NCBI GenBank assembly: GCA_023265625.1
Contig: JAHFST010000006.1
Span: 62,001 to 126,000 of the forward strand
Direction: 5' to 3'
DNA: 64,000 nucleotides
DNA from: Deltaproteobacteria bacterium
GTDB lineage: Bacteria; UBA10199; JACPAL01; JAHFST01
The notes beneath the pieces are model-generated. The model made no database searches and was not told where the DNA came from. It saw only the letters and a program-made list of their open reading frames with translations. Each line of letters begins with the position of its first letter. Within the stretch, counting starts at the first letter, position 1. Below, one piece after another: positions 33,557-41,983 of the stretch. The position numbers and the translations under genes were made by a program.

Positions 33557-33637
33557 ATTTCTTTCATAAACGCATCCTTAAAATGAATAGCGTCCGCACC
33601 CTAGTCAATGATGGGGAGCATTTCAAGCGGATTTGGC
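33542..33637. repeat. 96-bp direct repeat, right copy
   Basis: This copy of the ccr start region (see 32934-33029) lies downstream of higA in the same orientation. It no longer precedes a ccr gene, carries about five substitutions, and closes the higA reading frame. Confidence 0.88.
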
Positions 33638-33739
33638 GGGCTTGGGAACAACTGGCATAAAAGTTCGCAACTTATTTTAGAATGATGCGATATCAGGCCA
33701 TGTTTGGATTCGACTATCGTGCCAAAAGGTGGAGGAGTT

Positions 33740-35002
33740 ATGACTAGCGTAGGGCCATCGATTCCTAGAGGTGTTTCCCCTTTGGAGGGGGTTGCCAGGA
33801 TGACATCTCGTGTGACACGAGAACTGACGTTGGATGCGGCGATCGGAAAAGCCGCGATGTTTTTGCTCCGTGATTTGTCTGCATTGAGCGCAGCAAGTCA
33901 ACTGCCGATAGGCCCTGTTTTTCGGGAAGTAGTCCGTATCTCTAAAAATGCCTCTTCGATAGAAGCGGTAATCAAAATTTTGGAACTTACTCCAAGAGAA
34001 GAACTAAGAGCCGTGCAAGCTTTGTGGGAAGAGGCCAAAACGGGTCTTGCAGTGGAGTCTCGCTTCCTGCCCATTCGCGATAAAAATGACCAACCTTTTG
34101 ACGGCGTTGTGGCGCGACTGGTTCGCTTCAGGCCCCCGGTAGAGACTTCTGTACTCATGGGTCTCTTCGTGGTGCCGGGCATCATTGAAAGTCCCGCCAA
34201 GTTTATTGATCGTTGGGAACGATTGGCACGAAGGGGGTTTGACGTTTTTGTTTTGGAGATGCCCGGGATTCATACGAACTTGCATAATCCGATCCCCCTT
34301 GAGAAACGATTTATGAGTTCGTATGTGGCCTCCCATACCCTGGCCGCGGCGGCGGATGAGGCCCGTTTGTGGATGGATGCGGAACCGACAACACGAGGTC
34401 TGCTGATGGGAGGTTTATTGGCGAGTCATTCCACCTTTATGGGGATGGAGTCTGCGGTCGTCCTGGGCCATACCCTGCCGTTCGGTGCGGGTCTGGCCAT
34501 GGAGGGGCCGCGCATCCACGCCGGGCGAAAATACGACGCGTTCAAATACCGTCTCACCAAACTCCTGGCCTGGTTAAATCCCAAGGCCCCCTTTTTATTC
34601 GGCAGGTTTAATTTCCCGGTGTCCCGCCCCAAGCCGAAACCGTTCCTGCCGGAAGGGGATCCCCGGCTTGACTGGCAAAAAAAGCTGCATGAGGCGGGGT
34701 TGACCCTGCGAAGTTACAACGGGCCCCTGGTTTTTTCCGTTTGGCGCGCCCAAAAGGTTTTGGCCAAAGCCCTACTCGCGCCTGATGGTCATCGCAATCT
34801 GCCGAAGAGGCTACGGATAGGTATTCACCCCAACGATGAAGAGGTCAGCAATGCCCATACGGAACGTCTCATGGCTCAGATAGATGCGGATCCCAGCCGC
34901 CCCAATGTGGAGAGGGTGGAGCAGGCGGCCCACAGTATGGGGTATTTTCCGGAAACTGATGGGGCGCTGGCGGATTGGTTTCTGGAAGCCAGAACAGGTT
35001 AG
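33740..35002 (+). CDS. Alpha/beta-hydrolase-like protein of unknown function
   Basis: A 420-residue cytoplasmic protein. MGLFVVPGIIESPAKFIDRW followed by ARRGFDVFVLEMPG is a typical alpha/beta-hydrolase start. The expected nucleophile elbow reads LLMGGLLASHS, with no Ser at the centre of a GxSxG, so activity is uncertain. The region QAAHSMGYFPE near the C-terminus may hold the His. The ATG at 33740 follows GGAGGAG. It is unrelated in frame to the HigA remnant upstream. Its partner by fold is the gene at 27993. Confidence 0.6.
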   Translation: MTSVGPSIPRGVSPLEGVARMTSRVTRELTLDAAIGKAAMFLLRDLSALSAASQLPIGPVFREVVRISKNASSIEAVIKILELTPREELRAVQALWEEAKTGLAVESRFLPIRDKNDQPFDGVVARLVRFRPPVETSVLMGLFVVPGIIESPAKFIDRWERLARRGFDVFVLEMPGIHTNLHNPIPLEKRFMSSYVASHTLAAAADEARLWMDAEPTTRGLLMGGLLASHSTFMGMESAVVLGHTLPFGAGLAMEGPRIHAGRKYDAFKYRLTKLLAWLNPKAPFLFGRFNFPVSRPKPKPFLPEGDPRLDWQKKLHEAGLTLRSYNGPLVFSVWRAQKVLAKALLAPDGHRNLPKRLRIGIHPNDEEVSNAHTERLMAQIDADPSRPNVERVEQAAHSMGYFPETDGALADWFLEARTG

Positions 35003-35023
35003 CAGTTTCGATCGTTAACCCTC

Positions 35024-35410
35024 TTAGATCATCTGCACAGCAAAGGCTCGTATCTTGGCAATTTGGGGAAAATGTTTGTCTTGGGTGAGTAGCGTCTTGT
35101 CATTTTCCAAGACGCACTGGGCGATGTAGAGGTCGATCAGGGGTGGTTGAAAACCCTTACGGCAGGCCTCGAAGGCGAGCTCGGCGACTGCGCCCCAGGA
35201 TGTGGAAAGTTGGGAAAAATGGGAAAAGGCCTCCTTGAGTTTGAGGTAGTCTTTGCGGGTTTTGGTGCCGCGCAGTACCTCGGCGACGATCACATCCACC
35301 AGGCAGACCTCGTTTTTGTCAATGAGCGGTTGGACGACGCTGAGGACTTTCGGATTTCCTCTTTCGATCTCGATCCAAAGACAGGAATCCAAGACGTACT
35401 TATCTTTCAT
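35024..35410 (-). CDS. PIN-domain ribonuclease toxin (VapC)
   Basis: A 128-residue PIN toxin. The acidic residues sit in VLDSCLWIE, VIVAEVLRG, PLIDLYIAQ and LLTQDKHF, the standard VapC set, so it appears intact. VapC proteins cut tRNA or rRNA. It overlaps the antitoxin gene by 11 bp and is expressed second. Confidence 0.9.
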   Translation of the reverse strand: MKDKYVLDSCLWIEIERGNPKVLSVVQPLIDKNEVCLVDVIVAEVLRGTKTRKDYLKLKEAFSHFSQLSTSWGAVAELAFEACRKGFQPPLIDLYIAQCVLENDKTLLTQDKHFPQIAKIRAFAVQMI

Positions 35411-35606
35411 GGTCTCTCAGCTTGAGGGGATCAAATCCTTTTCGAAAGGATATGGATCGCAAGACCTGGGTGATCTGACGCTGTTTGGCCTCTTTAAGAA
35501 AATAGATCAGGGCCTTCTGAACCGCTTTTTGCCCCGTTTTCTCACCGGTATAGCATTCCAGTGCCTGGATCATCTCCGACGGAATTTTGATGTTGGCGAC
35601 GCCCAT
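35400..35606 (-). CDS. VapB-type antitoxin
   Basis: A 68-residue antitoxin (MGVANIKIPSEMIQALE, then TGQKAVQKALIYFLKEAKQRQ). It looks like the ribbon-helix-helix antitoxins found with PIN toxins. A 10-bp inverted repeat with a TTGACA between its arms lies upstream. Confidence 0.85.
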   Translation of the reverse strand: MGVANIKIPSEMIQALECYTGEKTGQKAVQKALIYFLKEAKQRQITQVLRSISFRKGFDPLKLRDHER

Positions 35607-35625
35607 ATGATGCCAGCATGAGGGG

Positions 35626-35660
35626 TTAGGTGTAATTTGTCAATTAATTTTTACACCTAA
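35626..35660 (-). promoter_or_regulatory. Inverted repeat operator of vapBC
   Basis: TTAGGTGTAA (35626-35635) and its exact complement TTACACCTAA (35651-35660) flank 15 bp. On the minus strand a TTGACA (35638-35643) lies between them, so antitoxin bound here would cover the -35. The matching -10 is weak (CATGCT at 35615-35620). Confidence 0.6.
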
Positions 35661-35712
35661 TTAATTTTGGTGCTCGTTGGATGGACTTGTGGTGATGGAG
35701 ATGAGCTTGTAG

Positions 35713-36111
35713 TTACGGGTTGGTCCTGCCTAAATAAGCCCCGATTGTCTGCAAAAAATCGCGGCAAGAGCTAATGAGATCCTGCGCGGTCTCTTGATCG
35801 ATGGAAACCTCGACATCATAATCCGCGGTCAAGCGGAGGTCGAAGGCCTGGCGGAGGATCTTGTGGTATTTTGGGTCAATTCGTTTGGTCTTGGCGAACT
35901 CCCGGCCAAAGGCGGCGATCACCGCCTCATGCGAGTTGTACTCCAACCCTTCGGACGCCAATAAGGCCTGTGTGAGGTGAAACACGGCATAGTAGGCTCG
36001 GTCGGCGGCCCCCTGGAAATATTCTGATTCGAACAATACCTCCATTTCACGTGCGGATTCTGCGGAACGTGTTTGATAATGGTGGATACGTTCCGTGGGC
36101 GCCGAGGTCAA
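35713..36111 (-). CDS. HEPN-domain toxin of a HEPN/MNT module
   Basis: A 132-residue HEPN protein. The RNase signature Rx6H is seen in DRAYYAVFHLTQALL, followed by GLEYNSHEAVIAAF and RLTADYDVEVSI, as in HEPN proteins paired with minimal nucleotidyltransferases. It overlaps the MNT gene by 4 bp. In known pairs HEPN is the toxin and MNT modifies it with AMP near this motif. Confidence 0.88.
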   Translation of the reverse strand: MTSAPTERIHHYQTRSAESAREMEVLFESEYFQGAADRAYYAVFHLTQALLASEGLEYNSHEAVIAAFGREFAKTKRIDPKYHKILRQAFDLRLTADYDVEVSIDQETAQDLISSCRDFLQTIGAYLGRTNP

Positions 36112-36608
36112 AGGGGAATCCCTTCCTGATCGATGGCGCGATGGAAGGGGTAGCCCTGTTTTTTGCCAGACCTGTGGGTGTCCATCTCGAGGACCATGGC
36201 GCTGACAAATTTGTCCGTTTCCAATGACACCTCCGAGGCAATGTCGCTGACAACGCGCACCGTATTGAGGTCCTTGTGCGCCACGAAGACGGCCATGTCG
36301 ATGTCGGAGTCAAGGCGCCCCTCCCCCCTGGCCCAAGATCCAAAGAGCCGAATCTCCAAGACGTTTTCCAGACGTTTCCTGACTTGTGCGGCAAATTGAG
36401 TGATGGCGGTTTGTACCTCCGGAGGGAAGGGAGGCGAGCGTTTGTCATCCCCTTGCAACAACCACTGGTCGATCACGGCCTTTGGGAAGCGCAACGACTT
36501 CCCGATGCGACGACAGGGGATCCTCTCCTCCTTGACCATCTTGTACAGGGTCACCGGGGCGAGTTTGAGATATTGCGCAAGTTCCTGAATGTCCATGACG
36601 TCACTCAT
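36108..36608 (-). CDS. Excisionase-type HTH fused to a minimal nucleotidyltransferase (MNT)
   Basis: A 166-residue fusion. Residues 1-50 (MDIQELAQYLKLAPVTLYKM, then IPCRRIGKSLRFPKAVIDQWL) are a MerR/excisionase HTH_17 domain. Residues 65-166 are an MNT with GSWARGEGRLDSDIDM, including the GS and DxD metal-binding motif. The MNT is the antitoxin of the HEPN toxin that follows. The fused HTH could let the antitoxin bind the AT-rich promoter region upstream (36609-36730). Separate HTH and MNT genes are more usual, so the fusion is notable. Confidence 0.85.
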   Translation of the reverse strand: MSDVMDIQELAQYLKLAPVTLYKMVKEERIPCRRIGKSLRFPKAVIDQWLLQGDDKRSPPFPPEVQTAITQFAAQVRKRLENVLEIRLFGSWARGEGRLDSDIDMAVFVAHKDLNTVRVVSDIASEVSLETDKFVSAMVLEMDTHRSGKKQGYPFHRAIDQEGIPL

Positions 36609-36732
36609 ACCTAAAGATATTAAGACGGAGCATGCTTGTTGTCAATTTTAATTATATTTGTTTATATTTAGATGTATTTAATGTTATTTATTATTATATT
36701 TTTATATTTATGGAAGACGGAGGAAGGGTTTT

Positions 36733-38028
36733 TTAAGGGGAAAAAAGATAAGTGGAATCCCACAAAGAGGCCAGTGGCCAATCCGGACATTGCTGAATTT
36801 CTCCTTGTGAGCAGGCCACGTGACGGTCAAAGGCATTGAGAAAAGTGTTGGCCCACATTCGTTCATCAGCTTCTGGCAGGGCCCGGCGCAAGCCGTCCGC
36901 TAGATAGCCTCGGGCTAATGGAAAAGCTTCTTTTGGATATGAGGAGTTTTCGATTAGGCTTAGAATCTGTTCATTATTGAATGCGGCCAAGCCACCGCAG
37001 ATGTATGATTTTTCCAGCTCCGAGAACATTGAGGTCTTGCCGCACATGGAGGCGTAAGCGATCCCTTCCTCTACCGGAGATCCACCGGGCGCCCAGATGA
37101 TCTGTTGTATGGTTGATGAAATGAGCGAACCATACCATGCTGCTTCCAAAGTATCCTGCATTGTCAATCCAGGAGCCCGATAGGTGCTGTCAAGCCAGAG
37201 TTGAAGCGCTGATATGTTCAAGGCGTCGAGTGGATCAACCACGCCGCGATCATCGGATGCTTGGTGGGCCAGCTCGTGGATGAGCATGGCGGCGGCGACA
37301 GCGTACTGGCCATTTTTTAGATTTTCAATAAATGTTGGTCCAAAATGGATGCGGTCAATCACGGTGTCATAATCGGCCGCTGCAAACCCAAGGGTAGGGA
37401 CATAGAGCATCATGCCATTTGCCTGGTCCCACAAAGAGGGGAGTGTTGATTGCAGCCAATCTAAAAATGGAGACATCTCAGACCAGGCCTCCTCTGGGGA
37501 GTAGAGCGGGGTAGTGGGATCGATAGGTGGTCTTGGTTCCGGTGGGACGAGAAATCGCTCTGGGTCCTCCAGTCGCCGTTGTTCCAATTGTTCGGCAATG
37601 AGGGTCACAATATGAAAAAATTGGGCGAGGTTATTTTGGGAGCCAACGTAGTACCATGCGGACGTATCCAGAGGGGAAGGGGCGAAGGACGTACCATCTT
37701 TGGTTACTAAGGATCCAATGGGTAATACTGTTGTGTTGTTGGAGTGAAGGTTGGCCAGTTTGCCAAAGAAAGAAGGGCCTTGGTTGAGTGATTTTTCCCT
37801 TAGAATGGTGACTGGGTAGGCACAAAACTGCTGGGTGCCGGCGATGGTGACATAGGCTGGCCAGGATGCCCGACTGGGGAGGTCCTGTCCTGCTGGGCCT
37901 GATGCCTTTGCTCCAATGGACGCGACTGGGTCTACGTAAGGACTTTCTTTGGCATAGAGCAGGATTGGTCCGTCCAGATCCGGGCAGGTTACAGGGGGCG
38001 AATCGTTGCTTTGGGGAGGGATGGCCAT
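36733..38028 (-). CDS. HExxH putative metallopeptidase, family not recognised
   Basis: A 431-residue protein with no signal peptide. HELAH at 251-255, in a helix AVAAAMLIHELAHQAS, is a gluzincin-like zinc motif; the third ligand could be an Asp or Glu in ASDDRGVVDPLDALN or further on. N- and C-terminal regions are unassigned and contain several Cys. It is not obviously related to the metzincin at 3185, though both are cytoplasmic-looking and of unknown family. A deficiency of recognisable peptidase features beyond HExxH keeps this tentative. Confidence 0.55.
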   Translation of the reverse strand: MAIPPQSNDSPPVTCPDLDGPILLYAKESPYVDPVASIGAKASGPAGQDLPSRASWPAYVTIAGTQQFCAYPVTILREKSLNQGPSFFGKLANLHSNNTTVLPIGSLVTKDGTSFAPSPLDTSAWYYVGSQNNLAQFFHIVTLIAEQLEQRRLEDPERFLVPPEPRPPIDPTTPLYSPEEAWSEMSPFLDWLQSTLPSLWDQANGMMLYVPTLGFAAADYDTVIDRIHFGPTFIENLKNGQYAVAAAMLIHELAHQASDDRGVVDPLDALNISALQLWLDSTYRAPGLTMQDTLEAAWYGSLISSTIQQIIWAPGGSPVEEGIAYASMCGKTSMFSELEKSYICGGLAAFNNEQILSLIENSSYPKEAFPLARGYLADGLRRALPEADERMWANTFLNAFDRHVACSQGEIQQCPDWPLASLWDSTYLFSP

Positions 38029-38144
38029 ACTTAGTTATCGGCAATATAGGGTGATAGGTTGCTTGCTGAAGACGGAGTAACAAAAAAGATCAAGCATTCA
38101 AAGTGGTTGACATCTAAACTCGATCCGCTAACACCCCCACCTCT

Positions 38145-40151
38145 ATGATGACCTTGCAAAACATCGGTCGGCATCACGGCGACCAGATCTTGATGGATCG
38201 GGTCAATCTGCATATTGCGCCGGGGGTGCATTATGGTGTGGTGGGGGCGAATGGGGCGGGGAAGTCGACCTTGTTGCGGCTGCTCTCGGGGCAGGAGAGT
38301 CCGGATACGGGGCAGATGACCAAGCGTTCGGGGATTAATATTGGCATGCTGGAACAGGATCAGTTCCAGTACGATCAACTCTCCATTGTGGAAGTGGTGG
38401 AGTTGGGGGCGACGCGGACTTGTGAGTTGCGGCGCCGGATCCATGAGTTGACCGAACAGTTGTCCCACGCGACGGATACGAACGTGCAACATGATCTGGG
38501 GGTGGAGCTCTCTCATTTGCAGGACGAATTCCTGCATCGAGGCGGGTATGAGCTGCGTTCGAGTGCGGAGCAGGTCTTGACCGGGTTGGGATTTCGCCAG
38601 GAAGATTATTTGCGCAAGCTCTCTGAGTTCAGCGGGGGTTTCAAGACCCGGGTGTTGTTGGGCAAGTTGTTGCTTTCCGATGCGGATCTCTACCTGCTCG
38701 ATGAGCCGACCAACCATTTGGATTTGGCGACTATCCACTGGTTGGCCGATTTTCTCCATAGCTTGCCCAAGACCATGTTGGTGGTGAGCCATGATCGCGA
38801 CTTCCTCAATTTTTTGGCCGATCGCATCTTGGTCATTTCCTGCGGCAAGATTCGGGAGTTTCAGGGCAACTATGATGATTACCGCCGCCAATCGGAGTTG
38901 GCCAGCGAGACCGACACCCGCGTGGCCGAAAAGGCGGAGGATCGCATCCGGCAATTGCAACGCTTCGTGGACGGCTTCGGGGCCAAGGCCTCCAAGGCGC
39001 GGCAGGCTCATTCGAAGGAGAAGATGATCGAGAAGTTGCGGGAGGAGCAGCAAGGTCTGCATGGCATCGTACAGCGCGACCCGGTCCCTCATTTTGAATT
39101 TTCCATCGGGATTCCTTCCAGCCAAAATGTGATTCAAGTGCGGGGACTGGGTAAAAGTTTTGGGGACCAGGAGATTTTTCGCGATGTTGCCTTTCAGCTA
39201 CGCAAGGGCGAGAGGTTGGCGATTGTGGCGCCTAACGGCGTGGGGAAGACGACCCTGCTCAAGAGCTTGGTGGGGGTTTATCCGCCGACCACCGGTTCGG
39301 TCCATTGGGGTTCGTTTTCGCAGTTTGGGTATTTTGCGCAGCAACAGGTGGAGGTGCTGCCCTCCGAAAAAACGATTTATGATCATCTCTGCAGTGTGAC
39401 GACCGGAGAACGGTTGAAGGAAGTGCGTCGGGTGATGGGCGGACTACTTTTTTCCGGCGATCTGATTCGGAAAAAGATTGGCAGCCTGAGCGGCGGGGAG
39501 CAGGCTCGCGTGGTGTTTGGCCAACTCATGCTGCAACAGCCCAATGTCTTGGTGCTCGATGAACCCACCAACCATCTCGACATCAAGTCGCGTGAGGTCT
39601 TGTTGAATGCCCTGAAAAAGTATGAGGGAACGGTGTTGTTCGTCAGCCATGACAAGTTTTTTGTCAGTCAATTGGCCAATCGGATTCTCCATCTCACCAA
39701 AGAACAGACAGAGTTCTACCCCGGCGACTACGACGAATTTTTGCAGAAACATGGCATGGATTATTTGGATCATCAGGCGCAACGCCTGCAACGGGAAAAG
39801 GAAGAAAAATTAGCAAAACAGGGTAGTGGCGTATTGCCATACGCCCCCACAACGCCAGTGGAAACAGCCTCCGTCAACAAGGCGGACCGCCGAAAAGTGG
39901 AAGCGGACCGTCGGCAAAAGAACCAGCAACGCCTGAAACCACTGCAAGAAAAATTAGCGGAGTGCGAACTCAAGGTCACCACCCTCGAGACACGATTAAA
40001 AGAGGTCAATCGCCTCCTAGCCCATCCCAAACGAGTGGATGGAAAGGTGGATTGGACGGGGATGAAGGAATTGGGTCAAGAACAGAAGCGCATCGAGGAG
40101 AGGTTGCAGACGCTGTATATTGATTGGGAGGTCTTACAACGGGAATTGTAG
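38145..40151 (+). CDS. ABC-F family ATPase
   Basis: A 668-residue protein with two ABC cassettes and no membrane domain. Walker A motifs are GANGAGKS and APNGVGKT, and DEPTNHLD appears twice; the second signature is LSGGEQARV and the first FSGGFKTRV. The linker between cassettes is long and charged. A C-terminal coiled coil (from about 570) follows a segment VLPYAPTTPV that is encoded by a degenerate family 1 repeat. ABC-F proteins act on ribosomes in translation or antibiotic protection. Its TAG stop lies within the family 1 repeat at 40147. The closest E. coli type appears to be YheS/Uup, not EttA. Confidence 0.92.
   Translation: MMTLQNIGRHHGDQILMDRVNLHIAPGVHYGVVGANGAGKSTLLRLLSGQESPDTGQMTKRSGINIGMLEQDQFQYDQLSIVEVVELGATRTCELRRRIHELTEQLSHATDTNVQHDLGVELSHLQDEFLHRGGYELRSSAEQVLTGLGFRQEDYLRKLSEFSGGFKTRVLLGKLLLSDADLYLLDEPTNHLDLATIHWLADFLHSLPKTMLVVSHDRDFLNFLADRILVISCGKIREFQGNYDDYRRQSELASETDTRVAEKAEDRIRQLQRFVDGFGAKASKARQAHSKEKMIEKLREEQQGLHGIVQRDPVPHFEFSIGIPSSQNVIQVRGLGKSFGDQEIFRDVAFQLRKGERLAIVAPNGVGKTTLLKSLVGVYPPTTGSVHWGSFSQFGYFAQQQVEVLPSEKTIYDHLCSVTTGERLKEVRRVMGGLLFSGDLIRKKIGSLSGGEQARVVFGQLMLQQPNVLVLDEPTNHLDIKSREVLLNALKKYEGTVLFVSHDKFFVSQLANRILHLTKEQTEFYPGDYDEFLQKHGMDYLDHQAQRLQREKEEKLAKQGSGVLPYAPTTPVETASVNKADRRKVEADRRQKNQQRLKPLQEKLAECELKVTTLETRLKEVNRLLAHPKRVDGKVDWTGMKELGQEQKRIEERLQTLYIDWEVLQREL
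39823..39850. repeat. Degenerate family 1 repeat inside the ABC-F gene
   Basis: GTAGTGGCGTAT and ATACGCCCCCAC, 10 of 12 paired, around TGCC. It is very similar to the rdgB copy at 47848 (GGGGCGTATGGCCATACGCC). It encodes VLPYAPTTP at the junction between the second cassette and the coiled coil. Confidence 0.75.
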
Positions 40152-40196
40152 GGGCGCAATTTATTGCGCCCGGGCGTGATGCATCACGCCCCTACA
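40147..40196. repeat. Family 1 repeat between ABC-F and DUF971 genes
   Basis: A 50-bp element from TGTAGGGGCG to CGCCCCTACA, with two short hairpins (GCGCAATTTATTGCGC and GGCGTGATGCATCACGCC). The ABC-F stop codon and the last four codons and stop of the convergent DUF971 gene lie inside it. Confidence 0.92.
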
Positions 40197-40522
40197 GAAT
40201 TTGTCACCAATTGCCGCAGATAATCAAACGTATAAATTCCCGTGTCATGCCCATCCCTCCAGCGTAGTCCCAGTGCGTAGTTCCCGACCTTAAACAAATC
40301 CTGGGCCTCTTCCGCATAGGGAGGAAGTGACTTGAAAGAAGGGAGTTGCATCGGATTGGGGGCCTCCATGGGGAGCCGTTCTCCCTTGCAGAGGGCGCAG
40401 GGGCATTCGCGGCGCAACAGGCCAAAGGGCAGCGTGCCGGTAAAACCATCCGACCATTCGAGGGTGAGACCGGCGGGTTGGGCTGATTTTGTGACGGCTT
40501 TTAGGGTTGCTGTGTCGGACAT
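40184..40522 (-). CDS. DUF971 domain protein
   Basis: A 112-residue DUF971 protein, the domain also found at the N-terminus of gamma-butyrobetaine hydroxylase. GLTLEWSDGFTGTLPFGLLRRECPC, a CPCALC pair of Cys (probable metal site) and YALGLRWRDGHDTGIYTFDYLRQL are typical. The ATG at 40522 (MSDTATLKAV) is chosen; the longer frame upstream runs through a repeat. The C-terminal SVGA and stop are repeat-encoded. Confidence 0.87.
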   Translation of the reverse strand: MSDTATLKAVTKSAQPAGLTLEWSDGFTGTLPFGLLRRECPCALCKGERLPMEAPNPMQLPSFKSLPPYAEEAQDLFKVGNYALGLRWRDGHDTGIYTFDYLRQLVTNSVGA

Positions 40523-40565
40523 GGGGGGGGTATAGGATAGGAGATTATTGAAAGCAAGAGGGGTC

Positions 40566-40641
40566 TGTAGGGGCGCACCCATGTGTGCGCCCTCATCCCG
40601 GTGACCGCGATTTGGGGCAGACACATGGGTCTGCCCCTACA
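40566..40641. repeat. Family 1 repeat between DUF971 and aldo/keto reductase genes
   Basis: A 76-bp element from TGTAGGGGCG to TGCCCCTACA with two hairpins (GGGCGCAC.../GTGCGCCC and GGGGCAGAC.../GTCTGCCCC). It lies in the divergent promoter region, so both promoters must be outside or within it. Confidence 0.92.
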
Positions 40642-40682
40642 TGACCGGGTATAGGCGAAAAAAACAGGAGATTAGAAAAATT

Positions 40683-41675
40683 ATGAACCATCGTCCTTTC
40701 GGCAAAACAAACAGATCCATTTCCGAAATCGGCTACGGCAGCTGGGCCATCGGGGGCATGTGGGGCCCATTGGATGATGCCCAGGCGAAGCAGTCGCTAC
40801 ATCAGGCGATCGAATGTGGTGTCAATTTTATCGACACCGCCGCCGTCTATGGAGATGGCCACAGCGAGCAGTTGATCGGCAAGGTGGTCCAGGAGCGGCG
40901 CAAGCGGGAGCAGATTTTTATTGCGACGAAGGTTATGCCCAAAAACTATCAGTGGCCGGCTCGGGAGAAAGATCCGGCGAACGAGGTTTTCCCCCGCGCC
41001 TGGATTCGCGAGATGACCGAGCGGAGTCTGAAGAATTTGCGCAGTGATTATGTTGACCTACAGCAACTCCATGTCTGGACGCCGCGCTGGTTGCAGGAGA
41101 CCGAGTGGTTGGAGGAGCTGCGGCAGTTGAAGGAGGAGGGAAAGGTTCGGGCCTTTGGGGTGTCCGTTAACGATCATGATGCCGACAGTGCCATGAGCCT
41201 GGTGGCCAGTGGGTTGATTGATTCGATTCAGATTATCTACAATATCTTTGAACAACGCCCCGCTGAACGGCTGTTTCCCCTGTGCCAAGAGAAACAGGTG
41301 GCGGTGATTGTGCGCGTCCCGTTTGACGAAGGAGGGTTGACGGGAGTCCTGACGCCGACCATGACCTTTCATAAGAAGGACTGGCGTCGTTTTTATTTCA
41401 AGCCGGCGCATTTGCGGGAGACGTGCGAACGGGTTGAAATTGTAAAAAAAATATTGGAAGGTGAGTCGATGACTCTGCCGGAAGTGGCGCTGCGTTTTTG
41501 TCTGGCCCATCCGGCGGTCTCCACGGTGATCCCGGGGATGCGGACGCCCGCCCATGTGACGAGCAATTGTGCGGTGTCGGACGGAAGGTCGCTCTCGGAA
41601 GGATTGTTAAAGAGTTTGCAAGCGCAGGCCTGGCCGAGGAATTTTTATCCGAATTGGGACAAAGAGGGCCTATAG
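40683..41675 (+). CDS. Aldo/keto reductase
   Basis: A 330-residue (beta/alpha)8 oxidoreductase. NFIDTAAVYGDGHSEQLIG carries catalytic Asp and Tyr, FIATKVMP the Lys, and LQQLHVW the His. The C-terminal NADPH-binding region LAHPAVSTVIPGMRT is present. The ATG at 40683 has an AGGAG at about 11 bases. Substrate is unknown. It is followed after 11 bp by a pterin dehydratase and then a DUF962 gene, so the three likely form an operon. Confidence 0.9.
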   Translation: MNHRPFGKTNRSISEIGYGSWAIGGMWGPLDDAQAKQSLHQAIECGVNFIDTAAVYGDGHSEQLIGKVVQERRKREQIFIATKVMPKNYQWPAREKDPANEVFPRAWIREMTERSLKNLRSDYVDLQQLHVWTPRWLQETEWLEELRQLKEEGKVRAFGVSVNDHDADSAMSLVASGLIDSIQIIYNIFEQRPAERLFPLCQEKQVAVIVRVPFDEGGLTGVLTPTMTFHKKDWRRFYFKPAHLRETCERVEIVKKILEGESMTLPEVALRFCLAHPAVSTVIPGMRTPAHVTSNCAVSDGRSLSEGLLKSLQAQAWPRNFYPNWDKEGL

Positions 41676-41686
41676 GGGGATTATTT

Positions 41687-41983
41687 ATGGCAAATAATGC
41701 AAAGCTTCTCACCGGTGAAGAAATTGAAATCAAGCTAGGCATTATTCCCAACTGGGAGCGGGTGGGCAACGCGATTCGTTGTTACAAGAAATTGGAAAAC
41801 TTCATGGCCTGCCTCAAGTTTGCCAATAAGGTGGGGGCCCTTGCCGAGGAGATGGATCATCATCCGGATATCTTGATCCATAAATATCGCAGTGTGACCT
41901 TGACCCTCACCACCCACGATGCCGGGGGCTTGACGTCGTTGGATTTTGAACTGGCCCGGCAAATTGACGCCATCCCGGCATGA
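41687..41983 (+). CDS. Pterin-4a-carbinolamine dehydratase
   Basis: A 98-residue PCD/DCoH protein. WERVGNAIRCYKKLENFMACL and EEMDHHPDILIHKYRSVTLTLTTHDAGGLT contain the conserved HHPD histidines. It recycles 4a-hydroxytetrahydropterin or has a role in molybdopterin or folate balance; no phenylalanine hydroxylase is beside it. The ATG at 41687 follows AGGGGGA. A 4-bp ATGA overlap joins it to the DUF962 gene. Confidence 0.9.
   Translation: MANNAKLLTGEEIEIKLGIIPNWERVGNAIRCYKKLENFMACLKFANKVGALAEEMDHHPDILIHKYRSVTLTLTTHDAGGLTSLDFELARQIDAIPA

Noticed and set aside
33542-33660. Small ORF encoded by the duplicated ccr leader
   Set aside because: The open frame has no start signal and reflects the copied leader rather than a gene.
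38031-39137. Long antisense frame over the ABC-F gene
   Set aside because: It mirrors the ABC-F coding sequence and has Leu/His/Gln-rich composition typical of a shadow frame.
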